Assembly (NCBI RefSeq): GCF_030757795.1
Contig: NZ_JAUQWH010000066.1
Coordinates: 1 to 44,385, forward strand
Reading direction: 5' to 3'
DNA: 44,385 bases
Source: Actinoplanes oryzae
Lineage (GTDB): Bacteria > Actinomycetota > Actinomycetes > Mycobacteriales > Micromonosporaceae
Below are positions 24,023-34,409 of this stretch, in pieces. Each line of letters begins with the position of its first letter. The first letter of the stretch is position 1. The position numbers and the translations under genes were made by a program. The notes beneath the pieces are model-generated. The model did not search any database, was not told where the DNA came from, and was given only the letters and a program-made list of their open reading frames with translations.

Positions 24023-26154
<2,132 letters not shown>

Positions 26155-26158
<4 letters not shown>

Positions 26159-26514
26159 GACGCGCTCTCCACGAAGGCAGCGTTGCGCAGCACTTCCAGG
26201 CCGCCGTCCACGTCCTCGGCGGTCAGGAAGAAGCGCAGGAATCCCGTGGCGGAGAGCGCGAGGTGCAGGTCGCCCCCGACGCCGACCACGCAGACCTTGC
26301 CGTTGAGCGCCTGTGCCTGCCGGTAGATGGCGAGCATCGTCCGCAGCCCGTCCTGCGACACGTGCGGCACCTCGGTGAAGTCCAGCAGGATCGGCTGCCG
26401 GTCGAGGAGGATCGGCACGATGCCCTCGTGCACGTCCTGCGCGTACGTGCCGTCCAGCACGCCGATCAGCCGTGCCACCGTGACGTCCTCGATGGTGTCT
26501 CTGGTGATGTGCAT
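26155..26514 (-). CDS. STAS-domain protein (A-type) with altered phosphoacceptor loop
   Basis: 119 aa. STAS domain: VTVARLIGVLDGTYAQ, PILLDFTEVPHVSQDGLRTM, and LSATGFLRFF. Closely related to the A-type STAS at 17062-17496, but the phosphoacceptor loop reads VSQDG where its paralogue has VSSAG, so the serine-pair position is Gln-Asp. It may be locked in a phospho-mimicking state or phosphorylated on the remaining Ser. AGGA lies before ATG 26514. Coupled to glgX by a 4-bp overlap and separated from the AGE gene by a hairpin. Confidence 0.92.
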
Positions 26515-26533
26515 TCCTGGTCCCCTTCAGCCA

Positions 26534-26561
26534 CCCCGGCCGGCGGAAGAGCCGGCCGGGG
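26534..26561 (-). other. Intra-operon hairpin between AGE and STAS genes
   Basis: Perfect 11-bp stem CCCCGGCCGGC (26534-26544) / GCCGGCCGGGG (26551-26561), GGAAGA loop. No T tract on the minus strand; could be a partial terminator or an mRNA stability element setting AGE versus STAS-GlgX levels. Confidence 0.6.
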
Positions 26562-26570
26562 ACGAACAGG

Positions 26571-28385
26571 TCACTCGACGGGCGCGAGCCGCACCTTCAC
26601 GGTCAGCGACTCCTCGGACTCGGGCAGCTCGACCGTCATGGCCACCGGGTCGAACGTCTCCCACGGCTTGCCGTCGATCTCGACGTCGACCAGCCGCACC
26701 CGGCCGGGCGGCAGCAGGTCGGGCTCGACGCGCAGGGTGCGCGAGGCGTCGGGCCGCGGCTTGAACCACAGGTCCAGCGGCTGCTTGGTGATGAGCAGGT
26801 TGGTGTAGACGGCGGCGAGGTAGCAGAGCTCCGCCGAGTGGTACATGCTCATCGAGTGGCTGCCCTTGAGCCGCTCGGTGCCGAGCAGGTAGGGCATGCC
26901 GCTGGCGAGCACGTTGAAGTAGACGGCGCCCTCGTCGTGGTCGAGGAAGAAGGTGTTGTAGAAGGCCGCGGCCTGCCGCGCCTGCGCCTGGTTGTCCGCG
27001 CCGCCGATGCTGCCGAAGAGGATGAGGTAGGCGAGGATGGCCTGCTCCTGCTGCCACCACGCCTTGCGGTCGTGCCACGCGAAGCGGTGCCACTCCTCGC
27101 CCGGGGCCAGCTCGCGCTCGACGACGTCGTACCAGCCGCCGCGCTGCTGGTCGGAGCCCTTGGCCGGCATGATCTCGGCGATCTTGGTGGCCAGCTCCCG
27201 ATAGCTCGCCTTGGGGTTGCGCGAGTACATCCGCATGAGGTTCCACGCGATCTTCAGGTTGTGCCCGACCACCGCGCGGTTCTGCTGCCAGGTGTGGCCC
27301 AGGTCGTGCGACCAGTCGGCGAAGAACCGCTCGTTGACGAAGGGGCTGGTCCCGTAGTCGGGGAAGTGCTCGACGATGGTGTCGAACGTGCGCTCGAGCA
27401 TCTCCGCGTGCCGCTCCTCGCCCGTCGCGAGGAGCAGATTGATGAGGTACGCCGGCGCGTGGTCCCCGACCGAGTTCCAGTTCTTGCGCGACTTGTTGAA
27501 CTTCAGCGAGTCGTGGCCGGGACTGAGCAGCACCGGGTCGATGTGCGAGAAGTAGCCGCCCCCCTCGGTGTCGCGGAAGTACTTCTCGAAGAGCCGCAGC
27601 GTGGCGTCCACGTCGCTGGAGATGCGCGGGTCGCCGGTGACCCGGAAGGTCTGTGTCGGGCCGGCGAGCGCGTAGATCTGCTCGTACATCGGGACGGCGT
27701 CGTAGTCGTCGTCGAACTCCGAGGTGAACAGCTTCCGCTCGTAGTCGCCGTCCAGCTTGATGCCGTGGTACCAGTACACGACGTCGGAGTCCTCGTCGAC
27801 GAAGCGCATGTGGTCGCGCAGGTACTCGGTGCCGCGCTCGGCGATCTCCAGGTAGTCCTCGTTGCCGGTCAGCATGTAGGCCGACGCCATTCCGTAGACC
27901 ATTCGGGAAATGGTGTCGGTCTCCTGCACGTGGCTGTCCGACTTCTCCCCGCCGAGCCGGATGTTCGTGCGGTACTCCCGATAGTCGACGGCGCCGGAGC
28001 CGAATTGCGCCTTCCGGTAGAACCCGGCGATCGAGTCGATCTGGTTGATCCACCAGTTGGGTCGCTCGAACGAGAAGTCGCCGGGCTCGCGGCCGAGGAA
28101 GACCAGCCGCTTGGCGAGGTAGTTGTACCCTCCGCCCTCGGGGTAGAAGACCCCGTACGCGAACAGCGGCCGGCCGGGCGTGAGCAGGTCGTCGACGTGC
28201 TCACCGGCGTCCTTGTAGGGCTCGTCCAGGTTGCGCAGCATCTCGGCCGACATGCCGTCGGACAGCTGCACGTCGAAGGTGCGGCCGTCGATCGTGCGCA
28301 GCCCGAAAATTCGCTTCTCGGGGTCGTAGCCGGTCACGCCACCCGCAATGGTGTCCATGAACGGAAAACGCATGTCCTCGGTCAT
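26571..28385 (-). CDS. AGE (N-acylglucosamine 2-epimerase) family protein
   Basis: 604 aa, (alpha/alpha)6-barrel AGE family by pattern: repeated helices with GHTWQQNRAVVGHNLKIAW, DRKAWWQQEQAILAYLILFG and AGEERHAEMLERTFDTI. It is longer than classical AGE enzymes (about 400 aa), with an extra N-terminal region (MRFPFMDTIAGGVTGYD) and a C-terminal beta domain ending VKVRLAPVE. Substrate unknown; a glucose/mannose or oligosaccharide isomerase is plausible beside glgX. The start at 28385 is weakly supported by GGAG; ATG 28373 is an alternative. First gene of AGE-STAS-glgX-STAS, the order I recall for slr1855-slr1859 in Synechocystis. Confidence 0.82.
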   Translation of the reverse strand: MTEDMRFPFMDTIAGGVTGYDPEKRIFGLRTIDGRTFDVQLSDGMSAEMLRNLDEPYKDAGEHVDDLLTPGRPLFAYGVFYPEGGGYNYLAKRLVFLGREPGDFSFERPNWWINQIDSIAGFYRKAQFGSGAVDYREYRTNIRLGGEKSDSHVQETDTISRMVYGMASAYMLTGNEDYLEIAERGTEYLRDHMRFVDEDSDVVYWYHGIKLDGDYERKLFTSEFDDDYDAVPMYEQIYALAGPTQTFRVTGDPRISSDVDATLRLFEKYFRDTEGGGYFSHIDPVLLSPGHDSLKFNKSRKNWNSVGDHAPAYLINLLLATGEERHAEMLERTFDTIVEHFPDYGTSPFVNERFFADWSHDLGHTWQQNRAVVGHNLKIAWNLMRMYSRNPKASYRELATKIAEIMPAKGSDQQRGGWYDVVERELAPGEEWHRFAWHDRKAWWQQEQAILAYLILFGSIGGADNQAQARQAAAFYNTFFLDHDEGAVYFNVLASGMPYLLGTERLKGSHSMSMYHSAELCYLAAVYTNLLITKQPLDLWFKPRPDASRTLRVEPDLLPPGRVRLVDVEIDGKPWETFDPVAMTVELPESEESLTVKVRLAPVE

Positions 28386-28422
28386 CTCCGGACCTTTCCG
28401 CAGGGATTCTTTCGCTGAGAAA

Positions 28423-28509
28423 ATGGTCGTCGTGACCAGGGTGGACAGTCAACGGACGGCCGGCCGGGCCGCCGCTCGCCCCGGAATGCGGGAGGCTTTT
28501 TCGTCAAGT
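28423..28509 (-). promoter_or_regulatory. Promoter region of the AGE-STAS-glgX-STAS operon
   Basis: On the minus strand, box GACTTGACGAAAAAGC (from 28510; TTGACG 28507-28502), then TTGACT at 28452-28447, exactly 55 bp later, then an 18-bp spacer and GACCAT (28428-28423). Same spacing as upstream of 17062 and 40760. The start codon lies about 38 bp beyond the -10. Confidence 0.55.
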
Positions 28510-28533
28510 CGGCACGTGGGCTTTGCGCGGCGA

Positions 28534-28560
28534 AGGGGCCGCGCGCACGGCACGGCCCCT
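28534..28560 (-). terminator. Hairpin after the haem peroxidase gene
   Basis: AGGGGCCG (28534-28541) / CGGCCCCT (28553-28560), 8-bp perfect stem, 11-nt loop, 12 bp beyond the peroxidase stop; separates the peroxidase operon from the AGE operon promoter. Confidence 0.55.
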
Positions 28561-28572
28561 CCTCGGGAGAGC

Positions 28573-29898
28573 TCAGAGCAGGTCGGCCAGGCCGAAGTGC
28601 GGGCCGTGGGCCGGCAGCGTGGGCCGCCACCCCGGATCGGCCACCAGGAACGATCCGCTGTCGGCGCGCAGGAGCCCGAGCAGCACCTCCGCCACGATGC
28701 GGCCGCCGACCGGGCCCAGCCGGTCGCCGCCCTCCCGGTGCTGGGCCTCCTTGAGCACGTAGAGCCACAGCGGGGTGCGCCCCGCCCACGGCTCCCCGGT
28801 CTCGTCCGGCGCCAGCGGGCGTACGCCCATCGCCTCGGCGACCACCTCGCCGGCGGGCAGCGCGGTGGCCGACCCGCGCAAAAGGTCGCGGACGGCCAGT
28901 GACCGGTAGGCGTCGACCGGCACGTCCCCGGTCACCTCGCGCGGCAGGGCGATGAGGCTGGCCGGCAGGCCGCCGTCGAGCCGCTTCGCCCGTTGCGCCG
29001 GCGGCCGGCCCGGCATGTCGAAGATCAGCGCCCAGTCCAGCTCGTGCTCGGGCGGGATCGGTCCGTGCCCGAAGAGCGCCGGGAAGAGCGGGAACTGCGG
29101 GCCGTCCGGCTGCAGGCGGTAGCGGTGGCGGATCTGGCCGTGCCCGTAGCGGTAGGCGGCGTCGGCGAACTCCAGCGGGATGAACGCCTCGCCCGGGCGC
29201 GGCGCGAACCAGCGTGGCCCGAGGGCCAGGATGTCGGCGACCATGGCCCGGCCGACCAGCCGGGGCAGGAAGTCGTGCACCACGATCCACTGGTAGTGCC
29301 AGGTGAGCGCGCGCTTGGCGGCGGGGAACAGATCGTCCTCCGGTACGCCGTCCGCGCGCAGCCGGTCCACGAGCCGGTTGTGCGCGTGCAGGAAGGCCAG
29401 GTGCAGATGCGCCACGAAGACGTGCACGTCGTTGCGCGGGTCGCCGATCAGCGCCGTGCCCTGCGAGTTGCGCGGCAGGTCCCGGCCGCCGGGCGCGGTC
29501 AGCAGCTTGGCCGGGTCGTCCGCGTCGTAGAGGTAGGGCGCCCCGACCGGCCCGTCGGCGTGGATCATCTCCAGGTCGAGCCGCGGCGACCGGGCGTTGC
29601 GCAGCGCGACCACGTCCGCGTGCGGTCCGACCGGCGACCGGTCCGCGGTGATGTCGTGCGCGATCAGCTGGCCGAAGAACGGCCACCCCGCGGCCTCGTG
29701 CCCCGCCGGGCTGGGGAAGCTCGTCGCGTCGCAGAGCCCGCCCGGCGTCCCCGCGGCGTAGAGCACCTCCGGATCGACGACCAGCGGCGGCAGGTCCGGG
29801 AACATCCGGCCGTAGCGTGCCCCGGCCGAGGGAGCGTCCACCGTACGCCCGGGAGCGAGACATTGATCCCGTACGGTGTGGACGGTCGTCGCGGTCAT
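28573..29898 (-). CDS. Animal-type haem peroxidase
   Basis: 441 aa, peroxidase-cyclooxygenase superfamily. Distal His81 lies in FFGQLIAHDIT, the calcium/haem-linking Asp82 beside it. LAFLHAHNRLVDRL is the conserved helix, and the proximal His is in AAYRYGHGQIRHRY. No signal peptide, so cytoplasmic. Bacterial members oxidise small donors with peroxide or act as dioxygenases; the donor here is unknown. ATG 29898 has GGAGGACC before it and overlaps the stop of the UBP zinc-finger gene (ATGA), so it follows the flavoprotein and zinc-finger genes in one operon. Confidence 0.9.
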   Translation of the reverse strand: MTATTVHTVRDQCLAPGRTVDAPSAGARYGRMFPDLPPLVVDPEVLYAAGTPGGLCDATSFPSPAGHEAAGWPFFGQLIAHDITADRSPVGPHADVVALRNARSPRLDLEMIHADGPVGAPYLYDADDPAKLLTAPGGRDLPRNSQGTALIGDPRNDVHVFVAHLHLAFLHAHNRLVDRLRADGVPEDDLFPAAKRALTWHYQWIVVHDFLPRLVGRAMVADILALGPRWFAPRPGEAFIPLEFADAAYRYGHGQIRHRYRLQPDGPQFPLFPALFGHGPIPPEHELDWALIFDMPGRPPAQRAKRLDGGLPASLIALPREVTGDVPVDAYRSLAVRDLLRGSATALPAGEVVAEAMGVRPLAPDETGEPWAGRTPLWLYVLKEAQHREGGDRLGPVGGRIVAEVLLGLLRADSGSFLVADPGWRPTLPAHGPHFGLADLL

Positions 29899-30215
29899 GC
29901 CTGGTCCTCCGGCAGCAGGAACAGATCGTCGGCGTAGCACCACGCCCAGTCCTCGCCCGGCTCGCGGGACGCCACGATCGCGTGCCCGGTGTGCCGCCAG
30001 TGCGCGGTGGCGTGCCGGCGCGGCGAGTTGTCGCAGCAGCCGACGTGGCCGCACGACAGGCACTCCCGCAGGTGCACCCAGCGGGTCCCCTCGCGCAGAC
30101 AGTCCTCGCAGCCGTGCTCGACGCTCGGCCGCACGTCGCGGATCTCACCCAGATGGGCACAGCTCTTCTCGGTCGCTTCGCCCTCGGCGTCGGCGACGAC
30201 GGTCCACGGTGTCAT
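29895..30215 (-). CDS. UBP-type zinc finger protein
   Basis: 106 aa made almost wholly of a ZnF_UBP domain: CAHL near the N-terminus, GCEDCLREGTRWVHLRECLSC, GHVGCC, and HATAHWRHTGHAI supply the Cys and His ligands. In eukaryotes this domain binds the free ubiquitin C-terminus; in bacteria its ligand is unknown, but from memory it is frequently paired or fused with thioredoxin-reductase-like flavoproteins, as here. GGAGG precedes ATG 30215. Lies 14 bp after the flavoprotein gene and overlaps the peroxidase start. Confidence 0.9.
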   Translation of the reverse strand: MTPWTVVADAEGEATEKSCAHLGEIRDVRPSVEHGCEDCLREGTRWVHLRECLSCGHVGCCDNSPRRHATAHWRHTGHAIVASREPGEDWAWCYADDLFLLPEDQA

Positions 30216-30229
30216 ATGATGCCTCCAGA

Positions 30230-31162
30230 TCAGGCCTTGAGCTCCGGCGGATAGAGGAAGTAGTTGGCGGCCGACGCGGCCTGGGCGCCCTCGTGCACGG
30301 CGGCGCTGACCTGGTGCGAGTGCAGCGCGGTGACGTCGCCGGCCGCGTAGACCCCGGGCACCGAGGTCTTCTGCTCGGAGTCGACCTCGATCCAGCCGCT
30401 GGGCGCCAGCCGCACCCCGAGCTGCCGGGCGAGCGTGGTCTCCGGCGTCGAGCCCTGGATGCTGAACAGCGAGTCGAGCTCCAGCCGCAGCCCGCCGCGC
30501 GTGTGGACGGCGGTGAGCATGCCGTCCGTACCCTCGACGCTCTTGATGTGGTCGTCGACGACCGGGATGTTCGCGTTGGCGAGCCGCTTGCGGAACCGGG
30601 GGCTGATCTCGTCGCTGTGGCTGTTCGTCAGCAGCTGGATCCGGTCGGTCAGGCTGTGCAGCTGCATCGCCTCGCCGGCCGCCGCGTCGGTGTGGCCCAC
30701 CACGAGGATGCTGCGGCCCCGGTTCTCGTAGCCGTCGCAGGTGATGCACCAGAACATGCTCCGGCCGACGTACTGCTCCCAGCCCGGGAAGTGCGGGAAG
30801 TGGTCGAGCACGCCGGTGGCCAGCACGATCGTCCGGCCGTGCCACTCGTGGCCGCCCTGGCCGACGGCCGTGAACCCGCGCTCGCCGTCCCCGGTGACCG
30901 TGCCGATCACGTGGTGCACGAACCGGATCTGCGGATAGGGCGCGAGCTGCTGCCGGGCCAGCTCGCGCAGGCCGATCGTGGCGATCCCGTCCGGGAAGCC
31001 GAGGTAGTTGCGGTTCTTCTGATGGTGGGTGGACCGGCCGTGCCCGGTGTCGAAGACCAGGACGCTGCGGTTGTAGCGGGCCAGATAGAGCGCGGCCGAG
31101 AGGCCGGCCGGGCCGCCGCCGACCACGAGCGCGTCGGCGGCGGCGGGACTGGGATCGTTCAC
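30230..31162 (-). CDS. Thioredoxin-reductase-like NAD(P)/FAD oxidoreductase
   Basis: 310 aa. FAD-binding GGGPAGLSAALYLARY near the N-terminus, redox-active CxxC in MFWCITCDGYE, NAD(P)-binding region VVGHTDAAAGEAM, which departs from the standard GxGxxA, and the C-terminal GVYAAGDVTALHSHQVSAAVHEG FAD motif. A low-molecular-weight TrxR-like enzyme; the divergent pyridine-nucleotide loop suggests a different electron donor or a regulatory flavoprotein. GTG 31162 has AAGGAGT upstream. Leads the flavoprotein-UBP-peroxidase operon. Confidence 0.9.
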   Translation of the reverse strand: MNDPSPAAADALVVGGGPAGLSAALYLARYNRSVLVFDTGHGRSTHHQKNRNYLGFPDGIATIGLRELARQQLAPYPQIRFVHHVIGTVTGDGERGFTAVGQGGHEWHGRTIVLATGVLDHFPHFPGWEQYVGRSMFWCITCDGYENRGRSILVVGHTDAAAGEAMQLHSLTDRIQLLTNSHSDEISPRFRKRLANANIPVVDDHIKSVEGTDGMLTAVHTRGGLRLELDSLFSIQGSTPETTLARQLGVRLAPSGWIEVDSEQKTSVPGVYAAGDVTALHSHQVSAAVHEGAQAASAANYFLYPPELKA

Positions 31163-31664
31163 AAGGGACTCCTTCACCGTGCGGACGCGGCGAGCGTCGC
31201 ACGCCCGGCGGGCGCTGCCCACCCGCCCGCCGCCGGGCGCCGCACTGCGTCAGGTCCGCCCGGGGACCCCGTCAGGTCGGCGCCCCGGTTGCGGTTTTCC
31301 GCAACGCCTTTCGGTAAAGCGCAAAATATGTCGGAGGTGGCGGCGGCGTGCCATTCTCCGATCGATCCGGCCGACCGGATCCCGTCGCCCGTCAGGGTGA
31401 TCCGGACTCGGCCGTCCGGGTGGATCGCGACCCCCTCAAGGCTCGGAAAAGTCCAGCTCCGGTCCGATTTGACCGGCCGCCACGCAACCCGCCGGAAACG
31501 TGGGCGGGCCATGATGAGAGGCATTCCTGAGAATGCTCTGTGCGCAACCGCACAATTGTCGGAGTCCCGATGATGCTACGTCGGAAGGGGGACGTGAGAA
31601 GCGTGTTGATCAATGCATAATCTTCAGTGCGTCATCGTCCACATCGTTCGGGGGAGTGTGAGAG
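31163..31664. other. 500-bp intergenic region between the flavoprotein and IS701-like genes
   Basis: Divergent promoter region. No gene convincingly supported; a minus-strand reading frame at 31524-31174 contains a TTA codon and no family signature. Features seen: two CGTCAGGTC copies (31248 and 31270), an A/T-rich patch 31305-31335, and the twin palindromes at 31521-31554. Confidence 0.6.
31521..31554. promoter_or_regulatory. Two adjacent 16-bp palindromes, candidate operators
   Basis: GCATTC-CTGA-GAATGC (31521-31536) and TGTGCG-CAAC-CGCACA (31539-31554), each with perfect 6-bp arms and a 4-bp centre, 2 bp apart (18-bp centre-to-centre). They lie 110-145 bp before the IS701-like gene. Confidence 0.5.
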
Positions 31665-32861
31665 GTGGATACGTTCGACGACTTCTGTGCCGACGTCTTC
31701 GCGTCGCTGGGCCGCACGGACCAGCGCAGCGCGGCCGGCACCTATCTGTACGGGTTGCTCAGCTGCCCGGGCCGCAAGTCGATCCGCCGCCTGGTGGAGA
31801 CGTCACCCGGGCGCAGCGAGCAGTCGCTGCAGCAGTTCATCAACCAGAGCCCGTGGGATCCCGAGCCGATCCGCCGGCGCCTGTTCCACCGGCTCGTCGA
31901 GCGGGTCCGGCCCGCCGCCTGGGTCGTCGAGGAGGTCAGCTTCCCGAAACACGGGCGCTGGTCGGCGGCGGTCGAGCGGCAGTACGTGCCGTCGCTCGGC
32001 CGCGTCTGCAACTGCCAGCTGGCGATCACGGTGACGCTCACGACGGCGGACGGCCTGACCGTGCCGGTGGACTGGCGGCTGATGATCCCGGAGGCGTGGG
32101 GCCGCGACGAGGACCGGCGGGCCAAGGCGCGGATGCCGTGCGAGGAGCTGCCGCGGCCGTACTGGCAGTATCAGCTCGAGGCGCTCGACGACATGGCCCT
32201 GGAGTGGGGCATGCCGGCCGCGCCCGTCATGGTGGACACGGCCAACCGGACCAGCGTGGAGCCCTTCCTCGCCGGGCTGGAGCACCGCCATCAGCCCTAC
32301 CTGGTGCACGTCAGCCCGCAGCAGCGGGTCTGGTTCGACGCGCCCGGCGCACGGCCGCGGGGGCCGGGCGACGGGCCGGAGGCCGGCTCCGGGCTGCCCT
32401 GGCACGGCACGGTGACGGACCTCGTCACCCGCAGCCGCAACCTGCCGCGCGAGACCGTGGCGTGGAGTCACGACGGGACGGGCGTGCTGCGTTCGCAGTT
32501 CCTGCAGCTGCCGGTGCGCGCCTTCTGCTCCGACGGCGTCGGCGCCCGGCCGCCCGGCCCGGCGCCGCAGCGGCTGCTGATCTGCGAGTGGCCGCTCGGC
32601 AAGTCGCGGCCGCGGGGCTTCTGGCTCACCGACATGACCGACCGGACGCTGCCCGAGCTGGTCGAGCTGGCCAAGACGCGGCCGCTGACGGCGACGCGGA
32701 TCGAGAGCTTCGCCGACCGGTACGGCCTGCGCGACTACGAGGGGCGCACGTTCGCCGGGTGGCATCACCACGTGACGCTGGCCGGGGCCGCGTACGTCTA
32801 TGACGTGCTGGCCGGCTTGCGGGACGACCCGCGGGAGCTGAGCGAGTTCGCGGCGTCGTGA
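31665..32861 (+). CDS. IS701-like transposase relative, probably domesticated
   Basis: 398 aa, DDE superfamily endonuclease of the IS701/IS4 type: FPKHGRWSAAVERQY and SLGRVCNCQLA form the recognisable core, PVMVDTANR matches the second acidic position, and LLICEWPLGKSRPRGFWL the third (Glu). At the first acidic position relatives have DDTGFPK; here it reads VEEVSFPK, so the first catalytic Asp appears replaced. No terminal inverted repeats or target duplications are visible and the gene has normal base composition and its own terminator. It may be a transcriptional regulator derived from a transposase. Confidence 0.8.
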   Translation: MDTFDDFCADVFASLGRTDQRSAAGTYLYGLLSCPGRKSIRRLVETSPGRSEQSLQQFINQSPWDPEPIRRRLFHRLVERVRPAAWVVEEVSFPKHGRWSAAVERQYVPSLGRVCNCQLAITVTLTTADGLTVPVDWRLMIPEAWGRDEDRRAKARMPCEELPRPYWQYQLEALDDMALEWGMPAAPVMVDTANRTSVEPFLAGLEHRHQPYLVHVSPQQRVWFDAPGARPRGPGDGPEAGSGLPWHGTVTDLVTRSRNLPRETVAWSHDGTGVLRSQFLQLPVRAFCSDGVGARPPGPAPQRLLICEWPLGKSRPRGFWLTDMTDRTLPELVELAKTRPLTATRIESFADRYGLRDYEGRTFAGWHHHVTLAGAAYVYDVLAGLRDDPRELSEFAAS

Positions 32862-32865
32862 CGAT

Positions 32866-32895
32866 CGAGGGGGCCACCGCGGGGTGGCCCCCTCG
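32866..32895. terminator. Bidirectional terminator between IS701-like and aldo/keto reductase genes
   Basis: Perfect 13-bp stem CGAGGGGGCCACC (32866-32878) / GGTGGCCCCCTCG (32883-32895), GCGG loop, starting 5 bp after one stop and ending 4 bp before the other. Confidence 0.9.
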
Positions 32896-32898
32896 GCA

Positions 32899-33912
32899 TC
32901 AGGCCCAGTCGACGCGGTCGCCCACCGGCCCGTACACGAACGGCCGCTGCTCGGCGATGAAGTCGGCGGGGAAGCCGAGCTCGATCGCGCTCGCCGCGTC
33001 GAGCCGGTCCACGGCCTCCGCCGGCAGCCGCAGGTCGGCGGCGGCGAGGTTGTCGGTCAGCTGCCCGAGCCTGCGCGCCCCCACGACCGGGTGCACGTAG
33101 GGCCGGCGCGCCCGCAGCCACGCCAGGGCGACCTGCGACGAGCTCACGCCGAGCTCGTCCGCGACGGCGTCCACCGTCCGGGCGACCCGCAGGTGCTGCT
33201 CGCTCACGTCGGAGGCGCGGATGCGCGTGTGCTCGGTGGGCGTGGACCGGGTGTGCTTGCCGGAGAGCAGCCCCTGCGCGAGGGGACCCCACGCGGCCAC
33301 GGACAGGCCCAGGCTCTCGGCCATGGGCAGCAGCTCCCGCTCGCCGTCGCGCTGCACGAGGCTGTAGGGCAGCTGGACGCCGGCGAAGGAGGTCCAGCCG
33401 CGGAACTCCGCGATGGCGTTCGCGCGCGACACGACCCAGGCGGGGGAGTCGGAGATGCCCACGTAGAGCACCTTGCCCGCGCGGACCAGGTCGTCGAGGG
33501 CCCGCATGGTCTCCTCGACCGGCGTCCCCGGGTCCCAGATGTGCACCCAGAGCAGGTCGATGCGGTCGGTGTCCAAGCGGGACAGACTCGCCTCGACGGC
33601 CTGGGTCAGGCTCTTGCGGTGGTTGCCCGACGCGTTCGGGTCGGACCCGTCCCGCGAGAGCGTGTACTTCGTGGCCACGACCAGCCGGTCGCGGTCGGCC
33701 TTGACGAGCTCACCGACGATGCGCTCGCTGGCGCCGTCGGTGTACTTGTCGGCGGTGTCGATGACGTTTCCCCCGGCCTCGACGTAGGCCGAGAACAGCT
33801 TGCGGCACTCGTCGAGCGGCGCACCCCATCCCCAGTCCTCGCCGAAGGTCATCGTGCCGAGGAACATCTCCGACACCCGCAGGCCGGTGCGGCCCAGTGT
33901 GCGGTATCTCAA
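32899..33912 (-). CDS. Aldo/keto reductase
   Basis: 337 aa, AKR superfamily (YajO/YghZ-like clade). LGRTGLRVSEMFLGTMTFG N-terminus, catalytic Asp in VIDTADKY with Tyr of ADKYTDG, Lys in VVATKYTL, His in LLWVHIWD, and NADPH-binding PVVGARRLGQLTDNL near the C-terminus. Reduces aldehydes or ketones in the cytoplasm. Starts with TTG at 33912, placed by homology to the MRYRTLGRTGL start, with AAGGA about 10 bases upstream. Separated by 71 bp from the VOC gene upstream; might be read through from the ThDP operon. Confidence 0.9.
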   Translation of the reverse strand: MRYRTLGRTGLRVSEMFLGTMTFGEDWGWGAPLDECRKLFSAYVEAGGNVIDTADKYTDGASERIVGELVKADRDRLVVATKYTLSRDGSDPNASGNHRKSLTQAVEASLSRLDTDRIDLLWVHIWDPGTPVEETMRALDDLVRAGKVLYVGISDSPAWVVSRANAIAEFRGWTSFAGVQLPYSLVQRDGERELLPMAESLGLSVAAWGPLAQGLLSGKHTRSTPTEHTRIRASDVSEQHLRVARTVDAVADELGVSSSQVALAWLRARRPYVHPVVGARRLGQLTDNLAAADLRLPAEAVDRLDAASAIELGFPADFIAEQRPFVYGPVGDRVDWA

Positions 33913-33983
33913 GACTGTGTTTCCTTCTGCTCGCCGACGGTGACGCCCGCACCCTAGCGAGCATCACCGCCGCGAGCTGTCCC

Positions 33984-34409
33984 CTATTCGACCGCGGAGT
34001 CGGAATAACCCTGGCTGACCTCGACGATCACCCCGTCCGGGTCGGTCAGCCAGACGCTGGCCCAGCCCCGGATGAAGTCGTCGAAGTGCAGCGGCCCGAG
34101 CGACACGGGGATCTCGTCGCCCACGGCGGACAGGAAGGCGTCCAGGTCGTCGGTCTGGAACGCCAGGTGCCGGGCGATCCCGGCGTGATCCGGGCCGTCA
34201 CCCTTCGCGGCGACGGGACTTTCCCCCGCGCCGGCCGGGAAGAGCTCCAGCAGCACGTCGCCCTGCCGCAGGAAGACGATCTCGCTGTCGCCGAGGGAGA
34301 CCGCGCGGGCCCGGCGGAAGCCGAACCAGCGGCGGTAGAACTCCTCGGTGACGGCCTGGTCCGCGCAGTTGAGGGCGACGTGCGACCAGCGCAGCGCCGG
34401 GGCGGTCAC
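33984..34409 (-). CDS. VOC (glyoxalase/dioxygenase fold) family protein
   Basis: 141 aa, two beta-alpha-beta-beta-beta modules: metal-site His in RWSHVALNCAD, LLELFPAG with Glu, HLAFQTDD with His in the second module, and WLTDPDGVIVEVSQG with the final Glu, all four ligand positions of VOC metalloenzymes. Substrate unknown. GTG start overlaps the DJ-1/PfpI stop (GTGA), making it the last gene of the nine-gene operon. Confidence 0.88.
   Translation of the reverse strand: MTAPALRWSHVALNCADQAVTEEFYRRWFGFRRARAVSLGDSEIVFLRQGDVLLELFPAGAGESPVAAKGDGPDHAGIARHLAFQTDDLDAFLSAVGDEIPVSLGPLHFDDFIRGWASVWLTDPDGVIVEVSQGYSDSAVE

Noticed and set aside
31248..31278. Two CGTCAGGTC copies as further ACTTGACG-type boxes for the flavoprotein operon
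   Set aside because: They differ from the box at one core position (CTGACG) and have no second TTGAC at 55 bp.
31174..31524. Minus-strand 116-codon frame ending 11 bp before the TrxR-like gene
   Set aside because: Operon-like placement, but it includes a TTA codon and an A/T-rich non-coding-looking patch, low-complexity C-terminus and no recognisable domain.
31620..32900. Complete insertion sequence around the IS701-like gene
   Set aside because: No matching terminal inverted repeats or target-site duplications could be found by eye on either side.
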